NCBI RefSeq assembly: GCF_016862215.1
Contig: NZ_BOMN01000116.1
Location: 1 to 64,000 of the forward strand
DNA length: 64,000 nt
Direction of reading: 5' to 3'
Source of the DNA: Winogradskya humida
GTDB taxonomy: Bacteria > Actinomycetota > Actinomycetes > Mycobacteriales > Micromonosporaceae
Shown here: positions 55,264 to 63,935 of the stretch, piece after piece
How positions within the stretch are numbered: position 1 is the stretch's first letter
How the letters are laid out: each line of letters begins with the position of its first letter
The notes under the pieces: model-generated
Seen by the model: only the letters and a program-made list of their open reading frames with translations
What the model was told of the DNA's origin: nothing
Databases searched by the model: none
Position numbers and translations under genes: made by a program

Positions 55264-56880
55264 ATGCCGACTGCCGCCAAGCTCCGTATGAGTGGGTTCC
55301 GTTTGGGCGGGCTCACCGTTTCACAGAAGCTCTTCGCCAGCTTCGGAATCCTGAGCCTGCTGGTCGTCGGTGTCGGCAGCACCGGCCTGATCGAGCTGCG
55401 CAGCGCCAACGCCCAGCTCGACACCATGTACGAACGCAACCTGCAGTCCACGGCCCGCCTCGGCGAGGTCCGCGCCGACGTCCAGCAGGCCACGTCACTC
55501 GCCGACAAACTGATCGTGCGCTCGCCGCTGACCGACGTCAGCGACGTGCAGACCGCCATCAAACGGCTCGACGACCAGATCGACAGCACGTGGAAGGCGT
55601 ACCTGGCGAAACCCGCCGCGGGCACCGACGCGGACCGGGCGGCCTTCGCCGCCGGGCTCGCCAACTATCGCAAGGTGCGCGACGAGCAACTCGTCCCCGC
55701 CGCGAAACTGAACAGCCTGAGCACGTTCCTCGGCGTCATGAACAACTTCATCGACCCGCTGACCAGCAAAATCACGGTCGCGCTCAACAACCTCGCCGGC
55801 ATCGAGGACAAAGCCGCCGCCCGTCAGCAGACCCGCGCCAGCAACAACGCCATGGTCGCCATGCTGATCACCGCGGCCCTGGTCGCCGCCGCGCTGGCCT
55901 TCGCCATCGTCATCGCCATCGTGGTCAGCCGCGCCATCTCCCGCCCGCTGCGCCAGACCGTCACCGTGCTCGAAGGCCTCGCCGAAGGCCGCCTCGACCA
56001 GCGCCTCACTGTCCGCGGCCGCGACGAGGTGGGCCGCATGGCCGAAGCCCTCAACACCGCCCTCGACCGGCTCACCGCCACCATGCGCAACATCGGCACC
56101 AACGTGACCACCCTCGCCACCTCCTCCGAGGAACTCACCGCGGTCGCCGGCCAGATGAACTCCTCTGCGGCCCGCTCCGCCAGCCGCGCCCAGGCCGTCA
56201 CCAATGCTTCCGAAGAGATCAGCCGCAACATCAGCACGGTCTCCGCCGGCGCCGACGAAATCGGCAGCTCCATCACCGAGATCGCCCGCAGCACCTCCAG
56301 CGCCGCCGAAGTCGCCGGCCAGGCCGTCCGCATCTCCGGCGAGGCCGGAGCCATTCTCCGCAAGCTCGGCGAATCCTCCGCCGAAATCGTCTCCGTCATC
56401 AAAATCATCACCGGCATCGCCGAACAGACCAACCTCCTCGCCCTCAACGCCACCATCGAAGCCGCCCGCGCCGGCGACGCGGGCAAAGGCTTCGCGGTCG
56501 TCGCCGGCGAGGTCAAAGAACTGGCCCAGGAAACAGCAAGAGCCACCGAAGATATCCGTACGCGCGTCAGCGCCATCCAGACCGACTCCTCAGCAGCCGT
56601 GTCAGCGATCTCCGAAATCGGCGCGGTCATCGACCAGATCAACGCCACCCAGAGCGCCATCGCCGCCGCCGTCGAAGAACAGACAGCCACCACCAACGAA
56701 ATGGGCCGAAACGTCGGCGAGGTCGCAGCCGGCTCCACCGACATCACCGCCAACGTCGCCGAGGTCGCCGAAGCCGCCGCGGAAACCACCCAGGCCGCCG
56801 CCGGCACCGCCGCGGCCGCCGACGACCTGGCCCGCGTCGCCCACGAACTCCAGCAGAGCCTGGCGGGATTCCGCTACTGA
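55264..56880 (+). CDS. Methyl-accepting chemotaxis protein (538 aa)
   Basis: ATG 55264 after GGGAGACC. TM1 (KLFASFGILSLLVVGVGSTG), a 4HB_MCP sensor (residues about 45-190), TM2 (AMLITAALVAAALAFAIVIA), HAMP (SRPLRQTVTVLEGLAEGRLD), and the signalling hairpin with EQTNLLALNATIEAARAGDA and GKGFAVVAGEVKELAQETAR. No che genes are adjacent. Motile sporangiospores of Actinoplanes-type organisms carry such receptors (known). Confidence 0.97.
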   Translation: MPTAAKLRMSGFRLGGLTVSQKLFASFGILSLLVVGVGSTGLIELRSANAQLDTMYERNLQSTARLGEVRADVQQATSLADKLIVRSPLTDVSDVQTAIKRLDDQIDSTWKAYLAKPAAGTDADRAAFAAGLANYRKVRDEQLVPAAKLNSLSTFLGVMNNFIDPLTSKITVALNNLAGIEDKAAARQQTRASNNAMVAMLITAALVAAALAFAIVIAIVVSRAISRPLRQTVTVLEGLAEGRLDQRLTVRGRDEVGRMAEALNTALDRLTATMRNIGTNVTTLATSSEELTAVAGQMNSSAARSASRAQAVTNASEEISRNISTVSAGADEIGSSITEIARSTSSAAEVAGQAVRISGEAGAILRKLGESSAEIVSVIKIITGIAEQTNLLALNATIEAARAGDAGKGFAVVAGEVKELAQETARATEDIRTRVSAIQTDSSAAVSAISEIGAVIDQINATQSAIAAAVEEQTATTNEMGRNVGEVAAGSTDITANVAEVAEAAAETTQAAAGTAAAADDLARVAHELQQSLAGFRY

Positions 56881-56907
56881 ACCACCCTCGGTAAGGGCCA
56901 CCGACCC

Positions 56908-56950
56908 ACGGCGGCTGTCACGCGGCCTGGATCCGCGAGGCGGCCGCCGT
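56908..56950 (+). terminator. Hairpin after the chemoreceptor gene
   Basis: ACGGCGGC ... GCCGCCGT with an inner CGCGG/CCGCG stem; no T run, so weak. Lies between the chemoreceptor and the HNH gene. Confidence 0.5.
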
Positions 56951-56998
56951 GCCGCTTTTGGCATTGCAGATGCGTCCCCATGTAGGTACGTTGGACTC

Positions 56999-57979
56999 AT
57001 GGCGAAAGCCCGCTACACCCTGGAAATCCTCATCGAAGCCGTCACCGCCTCAACCTCCATAGCCGGGGTCATGCGCCACCTCGGCCTCCCGCAGAACGGC
57101 GGCTCGCACGCCCACCTGCGCAAGCGAATCGATCAGCTCGGCATCGACACGTCGCACTTCCTTGGCCAGGCACACGCCCGCGGCCAGCAGCCCGGCAACC
57201 GCCGTCGCCCCGAGGAGGTAATGGTCATGAGATCCATGACAGCAAAGCGGGAAGTCCCTAGGATCCTCCGGCGAGCGCTAATCGAATCGGGCCGTCTGTA
57301 CCAGTGCACCGAATGCGGGATCGAGCCCACCTGGAACGGACGTCCACTGACGCTGCAGGTTGATCACATCGATGGTTGCCCCTGGGACTGCCGTCCGGAG
57401 AACCTGCGCTTTCTCTGCCCCAACTGCCACAGCCAGACCGACACTTTCGCCGGACGACACCGCCTCAGGGCAACCTCGGCGCGCGACCCGATGGTGGCCG
57501 TCGACAGCGCTGGCGACCCTGTTCGGGCAGCGCCTCTCGAGCCCTTGGACGCTGCAGGGCGGCAAGAGGTGGTGGAGCGCGTGATGAACGGAGAGCTACG
57601 ACCATACGAAGCCGCACACAAACTGGGCTGCAGCAGGCATTTCGTCTACAAGCTGGTTGCGCGCCTACGCGAACGCGGATCGCTCTCCACGGCCGCCAAT
57701 CGGCGCCTGCCCGTGCCCAAGAAAGGGCGGACTGCCATCGTCGCGTTCGCTCTCGACCACCCTGAGCTTGGAGCCGGACGAATCGCGGCCGAATTCAACC
57801 AGCGCACGGCCGACCCCATCGATGTCACGCCCGTGATGGTCGCGCGCATCCTGACCAGCGTCGGTCTCGCCACTCGGATCGACCGGGAAGCGGCGAAGCT
57901 TCGAAGCCTTTCGACGCAGCCGACCATCATCCAGAAAATGGCCCGACCAGAGAGCATGGCAATCTCGGACAGGCCTTAG
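56999..57979 (+). CDS. HNH endonuclease with N- and C-terminal helix-turn-helix regions (326 aa)
   Basis: ATG 56999. N-terminal HTH-like segment (ILIEAVTASTSIAGVMRHLG, SHAHLRKRIDQLGIDTSHF). The central HNH is intact: C103xxC106, D122-H123, N135, C140xxC143-H144 (YQCTECGIE, VDHIDG, PENLRFLCPNCHSQT). After about residue 190 comes a second HTH region (GELRPYEAAHKLGCSRHFVY) and an IS481-like HTH tail (IVAFALDHPELGAGRIAAEF). A 73-nt tRNA-like RNA starts 13 nt after the stop. HNH proteins cut DNA or RNA with one metal ion. The link to the RNA suggests a joint element; mechanism unknown. Confidence 0.88.
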   Translation: MAKARYTLEILIEAVTASTSIAGVMRHLGLPQNGGSHAHLRKRIDQLGIDTSHFLGQAHARGQQPGNRRRPEEVMVMRSMTAKREVPRILRRALIESGRLYQCTECGIEPTWNGRPLTLQVDHIDGCPWDCRPENLRFLCPNCHSQTDTFAGRHRLRATSARDPMVAVDSAGDPVRAAPLEPLDAAGRQEVVERVMNGELRPYEAAHKLGCSRHFVYKLVARLRERGSLSTAANRRLPVPKKGRTAIVAFALDHPELGAGRIAAEFNQRTADPIDVTPVMVARILTSVGLATRIDREAAKLRSLSTQPTIIQKMARPESMAISDRP

Positions 57980-57992
57980 AATGAGCGATGTA

Positions 57993-58065
57993 GGGGCCGT
58001 AGCCCAACGGTAGAGGCCCGCGGTTTAGGTCCGCGCCAGTGCGGGTTCGAATCCCGTCGGCCCTA
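57993..58065 (+). ncRNA. tRNA-like RNA with UAG anticodon (73 nt), linked to the HNH gene
   Basis: Folds as a cloverleaf: acceptor GGGGCCG/CGGCCCT; D-arm GCC/GGC with GG in the loop; anticodon stem CGCGG/CCGCG with loop TTTAGGT (anticodon TAG); five-base variable loop; T-arm GCGGG-TTCGAAT-CCCGT. The loop TTTAGGT is that of tRNA-Leu(UAG), but all bacterial tRNA-Leu have a long variable arm, missing here. CTTC follows instead of CCA. An alternative acceptor of 9 bp (GTAGGG, bulged G, CCG with CGGCCCTAC, 57990-58066) is also possible. Likely not a normal translation tRNA. A perfect 12-bp hairpin follows. Confidence 0.8.
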
Positions 58066-58084
58066 CTTCTGCAACCCAGGTCAC

Positions 58085-58115
58085 CTTCAGCCCCCGTCCT
58101 CGGCGGGGGCTGAAG
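58085..58115 (+). terminator. Hairpin terminator after the tRNA-like RNA
   Basis: CTTCAGCCCCCG / CGGGGGCTGAAG, 12-bp perfect stem with a 7-nt loop, 19 nt after the tRNA-like RNA. Confidence 0.8.
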
Positions 58116-58136
58116 ATGGCTCGGGACGATGGGCGG

Positions 58137-58655
58137 ATGGCGCTGTCGTTCGTGGTTGATCCTGTGTTGAGCTCGGCTCTGCGGGATGAGGTTGTTCAGC
58201 TGTGGGTTGATGTCACCAATGCCGGCGGGGCTGTGGGGTTTGTGGGTCCGGTCACCGCTGATGAGGTTCGGCCGGTGGCGGAGGCGGCCTTCGCGGGGGT
58301 TGAGTCCGGGATTGATCGGCTGGTTGTCGGGATCGACGACGCGCGGGTGGTGGCTCTTCTCTTCGTTGTTGACAACCGGTTCGGGTTGAAGGCGCATTGG
58401 CGTGTGGTCAAGCGGGTGATGGTCGTGCCCGGGAGTCAGGGGCTCGGGTATGGGGCCGCGCTGATGCGGCAGGCCGCGGATGTGGGGCGGGCGCTGGGGT
58501 TGGACGGGTTGCAGGTGACCGTGCGGGACGGGCACGGGCTGGACGGCTTTTATCGCAAGGTGGGGTATCGCGAGGTGGGGCGCGTGCCGGGGGCTCTGCG
58601 GATCGGGCCGGGTGATGATCGGGATGAGTTGTTCATGTGGCTCGACCTGCGTTGA
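58137..58655 (+). CDS. GNAT-family N-acetyltransferase (172 aa)
   Basis: GNAT core: RVVKRVMVVPGSQGLGYGAA (motif A with the acetyl-CoA loop Q-x-x-G-x-G/A), LMRQAADVGRALGLDGLQVT and GLDGFYRKVGYREVGRVPGA. The ATG at 58137 is preferred; the in-frame ATG at 58116 directly abuts the terminator hairpin. Substrate unknown. High T and G-rich codons differ a little from neighbours but not enough to claim transfer. Confidence 0.88.
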   Translation: MALSFVVDPVLSSALRDEVVQLWVDVTNAGGAVGFVGPVTADEVRPVAEAAFAGVESGIDRLVVGIDDARVVALLFVVDNRFGLKAHWRVVKRVMVVPGSQGLGYGAALMRQAADVGRALGLDGLQVTVRDGHGLDGFYRKVGYREVGRVPGALRIGPGDDRDELFMWLDLR

Positions 58656-58759
58656 CCGCTTTTTCCCCTGTGGATAACCGGCTACGAGGCATCGATCCAC
58701 TTTGGTAATCTCGCCGCACTCATCGGCCGTCTGTGCCGGTCGGGTTTCGGGGAGTGACG

Positions 58760-61369
58760 ATGAACCATGCCAGAAGGGCCCTTTTCACCGCGGTGGTGAC
58801 CGCGTTGGGCTCTGCCGTCGTTGTCGCCGGGGTTGCCGATCCAGCCCTGGCGGTGAATTCCACCGGGGCCGCGCTGACCGCGTGGACCTACACCGATTCC
58901 GCTCAGCCCGGCGCCACGGCGGTCAACCCGTCCGGTGACGCCCCGATCGGTTCCGTTGATGATGCCGCCGGGGTGCGGCACACGCAGCGGGCGTACTTCA
59001 CCTATGACCTGCGGCCGTTCCAGGGCACGGTGTTGTCACAGGCGAATTTCTACAGCACCGAGCGGTCGGTGGCGGACTGTTCGCGTACGGCTCCGGTTGA
59101 GGTTTGGCGCACTGGGCCGGTCACCGCCGCGACGAGCTGGCAGAATCCGCCGGCCGAGGTGGATCTGGTCAACCAGACCAGTCTGGGCAAGGGTGCGATC
59201 GCGTGCCCGGGTGCCTATCTCGGGGTTGACGTGCTCGCGCAGATCGTGGCGGCGGTCGGGCGCCAGGATCCGAGCATCACGTTCGAGGTTCGGGTTGCCG
59301 CCGGTTCGGAGGCTGATCCCGGGGTGCGCCGCGCGTTCCGGCAGTTCAGTCTGAGCGTGTGGGCCAATCATCTGCCGACGGTCAGCAATCTGCGGATGGT
59401 GGATCCGGATCGGCCCTGCGGGACGCTCGAGGAGCATCCGTCGGCGGGGAAGTCCACGAAGGTCCGTGCCACGCCTTTCGATGCTGACGGCGGTGGGACT
59501 CCGCGGGTCATGTTCGCGTTCTGGCCGGTCGACCATCCGGAGCAGCGTTCCGAGACGGCGTCCGAGGTTCTTTATCTGAACGGTTTCGCTGACGGCACGG
59601 TTGTCGCCTGGGCCGCGCAGGCCCGGGACGCCGACGACGCGGGGCCGTGGAGCGAGCCTTGTTATCTGACCGTCGACACCACCCCACCGACCGTTCCGGT
59701 TGTCTCTTCGAAGAAGTACTCCGTTGCGGAGTATCCGGGTTCCGGTGGGCCGGGCGTGGCGGGCACGTTCGTTGCCGACTCGCTAGGTGATCTGGACGTC
59801 GCCGGATTCTCTTACCGCACCAGGGATCAGAACGGTGGGGTGCTGGTGCCGATCGATCATCCCGGTGGTCGTGGGAAGTTCGCCTTCACGCCGGGCACAT
59901 ACGGGCCTCAGGAGCTTTACGTCTCGGCTTACGACGCGGCCGGTAACCGGGGTGCGGAGCAGCTCTACAAATTCTGGGTGCGCAACTCCACGCCGTTCGC
60001 GGCGGTGACTGTCGGCGGGGTGGGGCTGCCGAGTCAGATCGTCCTGCGGTCGGGCTCCCCGGACGTGACGTCCTACGACTACGCCGTGGACGGCGGGGCT
60101 GTGACGACCCTGCCTGCGACGGCCGGCGTGGCGCGCGGTGAGCTGACCTTCACGACGGTGGGAACGCACACCATCGTGTCGCATTCGTATGTGGGCAAGC
60201 GGCCGGCCGGTGCCAACACGGAGTCCATCGCCGTTTCCGACGGGCCGGGCATCGTGTCCGCCGAGTTCGGGTCCGGCACGAGCCCGGTGTCGGGGAATCA
60301 GGGCGGCTTTACGTTTTCGCCGCGGTCGGTGGGTGTTGAGGCGTACCACTACGTGATCGAGGACGGCGAGGGTGTGGTTGACGAGGGCCGCATCGGGGCG
60401 GGGTCGGGCGGCAGCGTGGCGTTGCCGTGGACGCCGGAGCGGGGCGGGTATTTCACGCTGACGGTGCGGTCGGTTGTTGCGGACGGCTCCGAGTCGCAGG
60501 AGTCCGTGTTGTCGTTCCAGGTCATCGATGCTCGCCCCACGGTGATCTCGTGGGCGGACGCGGATTCCGGGGTCGGGGTTCCGGTGGTCGTAGAGATGTG
60601 GAGTGACGTGCCGGGGGTTACCGGCTTTGTGTACACCTTCGACGGTGGTGCGGAGCGGAGCCTCGACGAGGGCAGTTACAGCTCTGTGCGGGTGGTTCCG
60701 CAGCATGGTGGCGCGAGCAGTCTGACTGTGCGGGCGAAGCGGGCGGACGGCACGTTGTCACCGGCGACCACCATCGAGATCGTGCTGCCGGATTCGCCGG
60801 TGGTGACGGTGCGCGGGCCGTACGGTCCGGTTCCGGTTGCCGGGCGTGAGACCACGGCGACGTTCACGCCGGCATCGCCCGGGGTGGCTTCGTACAGGTA
60901 CTTCTGGGGTGATGACAGCGGCAGCGCGCAGACCGTCGACGCGGCGGCTGACGGTTCGGCGAGCATCACCTGGCAACCCGCCGAGCCGGGAGTGCTGACG
61001 CTGAACGTGACCGAGGTCCGCACCGACGGCACCGTGTCGCAGCCGCGCCGGTTGGTCTTCCGGGTGGAGGACCCGAAGGTCGAGGTCTGGGCCACGTGGG
61101 ACGACTGGTCGCCGAGCGGGGGTTCGGGGCAGTCCGGCTGGTTCTCGTTCTCCGGGAGCACGAGCTGGTTGAACGACGTCACCGCGAACTATCTGTGGCG
61201 GGTCGGGGACGGTCCGGTGCAGGAGCTCGCGCAGGCGACGGATACGTACACCACCGATGTGATGTGGGTTCCGGATCGCAGCGGGCCGTTCACGCTTTTC
61301 GTGCAGCGGGAGTTCACCGACGGCGCGCTGGGGCCGGTCACCGAGTACCACTTCCTGGTAGGCGAGTGA
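58760..61369 (+). CDS. Secreted DNRLRE/Ig-like protein (869 aa)
   Basis: ATG 58760 after GGGGAGTG. Signal peptide RRALFTAVVTALGSAVVVAG to ALA. DNRLRE-like beta domain (residues about 60-200: AYFTYDLRPFQGTVLSQANF, ATSWQNPPAEVDLVNQTSLG), then serial Ig/FN3-like modules (AYDAAGNRGAEQLYKFWVRN, ETTATFTPASPGVASYRYFW, VTEVRTDGTVSQPRRLVFRV). It resembles the N-terminal part of the LamG protein at 7421 but lacks LamG and toxin. Probably a surface or matrix protein. Its last codons (LVGE, stop) fall in the first unit of a 16-bp tandem array. Confidence 0.75.
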   Translation: MNHARRALFTAVVTALGSAVVVAGVADPALAVNSTGAALTAWTYTDSAQPGATAVNPSGDAPIGSVDDAAGVRHTQRAYFTYDLRPFQGTVLSQANFYSTERSVADCSRTAPVEVWRTGPVTAATSWQNPPAEVDLVNQTSLGKGAIACPGAYLGVDVLAQIVAAVGRQDPSITFEVRVAAGSEADPGVRRAFRQFSLSVWANHLPTVSNLRMVDPDRPCGTLEEHPSAGKSTKVRATPFDADGGGTPRVMFAFWPVDHPEQRSETASEVLYLNGFADGTVVAWAAQARDADDAGPWSEPCYLTVDTTPPTVPVVSSKKYSVAEYPGSGGPGVAGTFVADSLGDLDVAGFSYRTRDQNGGVLVPIDHPGGRGKFAFTPGTYGPQELYVSAYDAAGNRGAEQLYKFWVRNSTPFAAVTVGGVGLPSQIVLRSGSPDVTSYDYAVDGGAVTTLPATAGVARGELTFTTVGTHTIVSHSYVGKRPAGANTESIAVSDGPGIVSAEFGSGTSPVSGNQGGFTFSPRSVGVEAYHYVIEDGEGVVDEGRIGAGSGGSVALPWTPERGGYFTLTVRSVVADGSESQESVLSFQVIDARPTVISWADADSGVGVPVVVEMWSDVPGVTGFVYTFDGGAERSLDEGSYSSVRVVPQHGGASSLTVRAKRADGTLSPATTIEIVLPDSPVVTVRGPYGPVPVAGRETTATFTPASPGVASYRYFWGDDSGSAQTVDAAADGSASITWQPAEPGVLTLNVTEVRTDGTVSQPRRLVFRVEDPKVEVWATWDDWSPSGGSGQSGWFSFSGSTSWLNDVTANYLWRVGDGPVQELAQATDTYTTDVMWVPDRSGPFTLFVQREFTDGALGPVTEYHFLVGE

Positions 61370-61450
61370 ACTGGTAGGCGAGTGAACCGGCCGGCGAGTG
61401 AACTGGCCGGCGAGTGAACTGGCCGGCGAGTGAACTGGCCGGCGAGTAAA
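61355..61450 (+). repeat. Six 16-bp tandem repeats including the stop codon
   Basis: CTGGTAGGCGAGTGAA (two copies) and variants CCGGCC.., CTGGCCGGCGAGTGAA (two exact), last copy CTGGCCGGCGAGTAAA. The first copy carries the end of the 58760 gene (LVGE plus TGA), so the array duplicates a stop codon. Confidence 0.9.
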
Positions 61451-61454
61451 TGAG

Positions 61455-61485
61455 TGAGCCCCGGCGCGGAAGGCGCCGGGGCTCA
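61455..61485. terminator. Hairpin terminator between converging genes
   Basis: TGAGCCCCGGCGC / GCGCCGGGGCTCA, 13-bp perfect stem, loop GGAAG. Serves the 58760 gene and, on the other strand, the expansin gene. Confidence 0.88.
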
Positions 61486-61501
61486 TCGGTTCAGTGGCAG
61501 G

Positions 61502-62461
61502 TCAGCAATGATTCGCGGCAGCGAGCGCCAGGTCCTGCTCGACGGCGGCGTCCGTGGTCGGTTCCGCGGCCGGGGAGGTCGGCGAGGCCGGAGCTGCCGA
61601 TGAAACGCTGGCGGACGGTGAGACCGAGGGCGACGGCGAGGGGGACACCGAGGGGGACGGCGACGCGGACTTCTTGGTCTTCGCGGCGGTCTTTGCGGAC
61701 CTGGCGACGGTTGTCGAGCCGCCGGCGAAGCGTACGGATGACTCCTGCTTGACGCCTGGCTCGAGTTTGATGCCCGTGGCAGTGGCGGTGTTGCCGTAGA
61801 TGTCGGTCATCTTGATCTGGAACGGGCCGCTGCCGGCGCCGCTGGCGATCTCCCACGCGTTGTAGTCCTGGTGGTCGGCGCTCGTGAAGCTGCCGCCCGA
61901 GCCCTTGACCTGCACCGACTTGATCGGGTTCGCGTGGTTGTCGATGAAGATCGCGAACCAGAACTGCGACGAGCCGTCCTTGAACTCGATGTTCAGCGGG
62001 CCGGGTGTGGCGGCGTTCGGGACCGCCTTGTAGGTGATCGGGATGATGCCCTGCACCTCGTCGCCGATCTTCTTGAACGCGGTGCGGCTCAGGTCCAGAT
62101 GCCCGGGCTCGCACTCGGGGCAGCGGTCGAAGACCTTGACCCGGACCTTGCCCTTGGGGCCGGTGACGTCGAGGTAGCTGCCGCAGGAGGTCGCGCCCGA
62201 GTACTCGTCGTTGCCGAGGGCGACGTAAAGGTCGTCGGCCGGCGGGTCGAGCGAGCAGTTTCCCTGCGAGCCCGCGAGGTCGTAGAACGTCGCTTTGCCC
62301 GACTGCTTGGCGGTGGTCGGCGGGGCCGCGCACGCGCCGCCGCCGTTCTGCAACAGCAGGGCGACACCGAGCACCCCGGCCAGCAGGACCGCACCACCCG
62401 TCGCGAGCCAGCGGGAGCTGGGGAGCCAGCGAGGGCGGGGGTAGCGATGAGCAGAGGTCAC
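61502..62461 (-). CDS. Bacterial expansin (DPBB + CBM63-like) (319 aa)
   Basis: GTG start 62461. N-terminal TM/signal anchor (SRWLATGGAVLLAGVLGVAL). Expansin D1 (double-psi beta-barrel, residues about 50-150): GKATFYDLAGSQGNCSLDPP, SGATSCGSYLDVTGP, VRVKVFDRCPECEPGHLDLS (contains the catalytic-type Asp and conserved D of EXLX proteins), RTAFKKI. D2 (CBM63) follows (SQFWFAIFIDNHANPIKSVQ, DYNAWEIASGAGSGPFQIKM). The C-terminus is Ser/Pro/Lys-rich with PSPSVSPSPSPSVSPS. Loosens cellulose or wall polymers without hydrolysis (known for family). Confidence 0.92.
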   Translation of the reverse strand: MTSAHRYPRPRWLPSSRWLATGGAVLLAGVLGVALLLQNGGGACAAPPTTAKQSGKATFYDLAGSQGNCSLDPPADDLYVALGNDEYSGATSCGSYLDVTGPKGKVRVKVFDRCPECEPGHLDLSRTAFKKIGDEVQGIIPITYKAVPNAATPGPLNIEFKDGSSQFWFAIFIDNHANPIKSVQVKGSGGSFTSADHQDYNAWEIASGAGSGPFQIKMTDIYGNTATATGIKLEPGVKQESSVRFAGGSTTVARSAKTAAKTKKSASPSPSVSPSPSPSVSPSASVSSAAPASPTSPAAEPTTDAAVEQDLALAAANHC

Positions 62462-62503
62462 GATGAGTCATCCTTCGCGGCCGTTCACCGCCGGGCAACT
62501 CCT

Positions 62504-63286
62504 CTAAGCGGAGCTTAAGACTGCGTCCCCCAGTCGGATGACTTTCGTCTCACCTGGAGTGATGTCGGGGATGAGGTTCAGGCCGAAGAGGAGCCGGCCG
62601 TTGACGCGGCGCAGTCGGCCGAGCGTACGCAGAGGCTCGCCGCCTTTCACCCCGGTCTCCTGGTCGATGGTGGTGACCATGCAGCGGCCGGAGGCCTCGG
62701 CCGCACGGAACGTGACGTCGCCGATGCGGATCCGGCCGCCGAGCCAGTCGTCCTCGATCCAGGCGGGCGCTCCGGTGAGGACGAGGTTCGCCCGGAACCG
62801 GGTCATCGGCACGCCGACGTCCAGGGCCGCGAGGGAGGCGTCGTTGGTGAGCAGCACGGGGAAGCCGTCGGCGAAGTTGACCCGGTCGCTGGGCAGGGCG
62901 TTGTTCTGGATCGGCCGGGCGGTGGGGTCGGACAGCCACGCGAGCTGCACGGGGCGGCCGAGGAAGTCGCTCAGGAACGCGGCGGATTCCTCGGAGGCGA
63001 GGCGCGCGGTGACCGCGGGCTTGGAGCTGAAGACCCGCAGCGTGATCTTCGGGCCGTCGGCGGGTTCTGCGGCGAGGTGACCGTTGAGCGCCACTCCCCC
63101 GGGCCACGGCACGGCATGCAGCTGGGTGAGCAGCGGCGCCTGGCGCTGGGTGACGCCGACACCGTCGGTGTCGATGATCATCCAGCGCCGGTCACCGGCC
63201 AGACCCCACGGCTCGATCACGGCCTCGTCGTGGTCGAGGCGGTGACAACCCTTGACGGGGTACGTGTGCAGCGACGCGATCCGCAT
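62504..63286 (-). CDS. MOSC domain protein, YcbX-like (260 aa)
   Basis: MOSC_N beta barrel (IASLHTYPVKGCHRLDHDEA, GLAGDRRWMIIDTDG) and MOSC domain (FRANLVLTGAPAWIEDDWLG, RIRIGDVTFRAAEASGRCMV, TTIDQETG), with the conserved Cys in GRCMVTTID that binds the molybdenum cofactor. Possible role in N-hydroxylated-base reduction or sulfur transfer. The gene is followed 16 nt downstream by nothing in its operon; prfH lies 4 bp upstream. Confidence 0.93.
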   Translation of the reverse strand: MRIASLHTYPVKGCHRLDHDEAVIEPWGLAGDRRWMIIDTDGVGVTQRQAPLLTQLHAVPWPGGVALNGHLAAEPADGPKITLRVFSSKPAVTARLASEESAAFLSDFLGRPVQLAWLSDPTARPIQNNALPSDRVNFADGFPVLLTNDASLAALDVGVPMTRFRANLVLTGAPAWIEDDWLGGRIRIGDVTFRAAEASGRCMVTTIDQETGVKGGEPLRTLGRLRRVNGRLLFGLNLIPDITPGETKVIRLGDAVLSSA

Positions 63287-63290
63287 CCGT

Positions 63291-63935
63291 TCAGCCTCGC
63301 ACGCGCGCGCCGTTCCCGGCGCCCGGCCGCTCGACCCTGGCCGGATTGCCCCTGATCAGCTGGTCATGGGTGCCCCGACGGGCAGCGACGGCGGACCGTT
63401 CCACCGCCGCGTTGCCATCCTCGATGCGGTCGCGCAGGCGTTGCAGGGCGAGCCGCCGGTTCGCGGTGAAGTAGCGCTCCTCGTCGGCGACCACCACGAA
63501 CCCGGTCGGGCGGTGGGTGGCCCGGACCGCGGTGCTGGCCTTGTTGCGGTGCTGACCGCCGGGGCCGCCGGTGCGGACGGGCACCACGTCGACGTCACCC
63601 TCGTCGAACGTCGCGGCGGGTGCCGTTTCCCCTTGCCGTTCCGCGACGACGTACCAGTTCTTCCGGCCGTGCCCGGGGCGGTAAGGGCTGGCTGCCTGCC
63701 AGCACAGCGTCCCGGTCCACGACTCGGTGAAGGCGACAGCCCCGCGGCCCGAGATTTCGAGCAGGGCCGAAAGATGCGTGCCCGGCTTCGGACCGGGCAC
63801 TGACTCCAGCCTCCGTACGCTCACCGCACATGAAGCCGCCTCGCTCTCGAGCCGCCGGAGCAGCTCGGTCACCGCCCACGCGCACTCCGCAGGGCCGCGC
63901 CCCGCTGACAGCAGCAGCACACCGACCTCGGTCAT
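63291..63935 (-). CDS. prfH: Peptide chain release factor H (214 aa)
   Basis: Release-factor catalytic domain with RTGGPGGQHRNKASTAVRAT (GGQ at 126-128), the family's VRATHRPTGF and a trailing arginine-rich helix. It lacks the stop-codon-reading domain 2 of RF1/RF2, as in PrfH. The ATG overlaps the end of the preceding gene (ATGA). PrfH frees peptides from ribosomes damaged by 16S rRNA cleavage, with an RtcB ligase that reseals the decoding centre (known). The partner gene lies at the right edge. Confidence 0.93.
   Translation of the reverse strand: MTEVGVLLLSAGRGPAECAWAVTELLRRLESEAASCAVSVRRLESVPGPKPGTHLSALLEISGRGAVAFTESWTGTLCWQAASPYRPGHGRKNWYVVAERQGETAPAATFDEGDVDVVPVRTGGPGGQHRNKASTAVRATHRPTGFVVVADEERYFTANRRLALQRLRDRIEDGNAAVERSAVAARRGTHDQLIRGNPARVERPGAGNGARVRG

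Noticed and set aside
57993..58065. Ordinary tRNA-Leu(UAG)
   Set aside because: The long variable arm required in bacterial tRNA-Leu is missing and no CCA follows.
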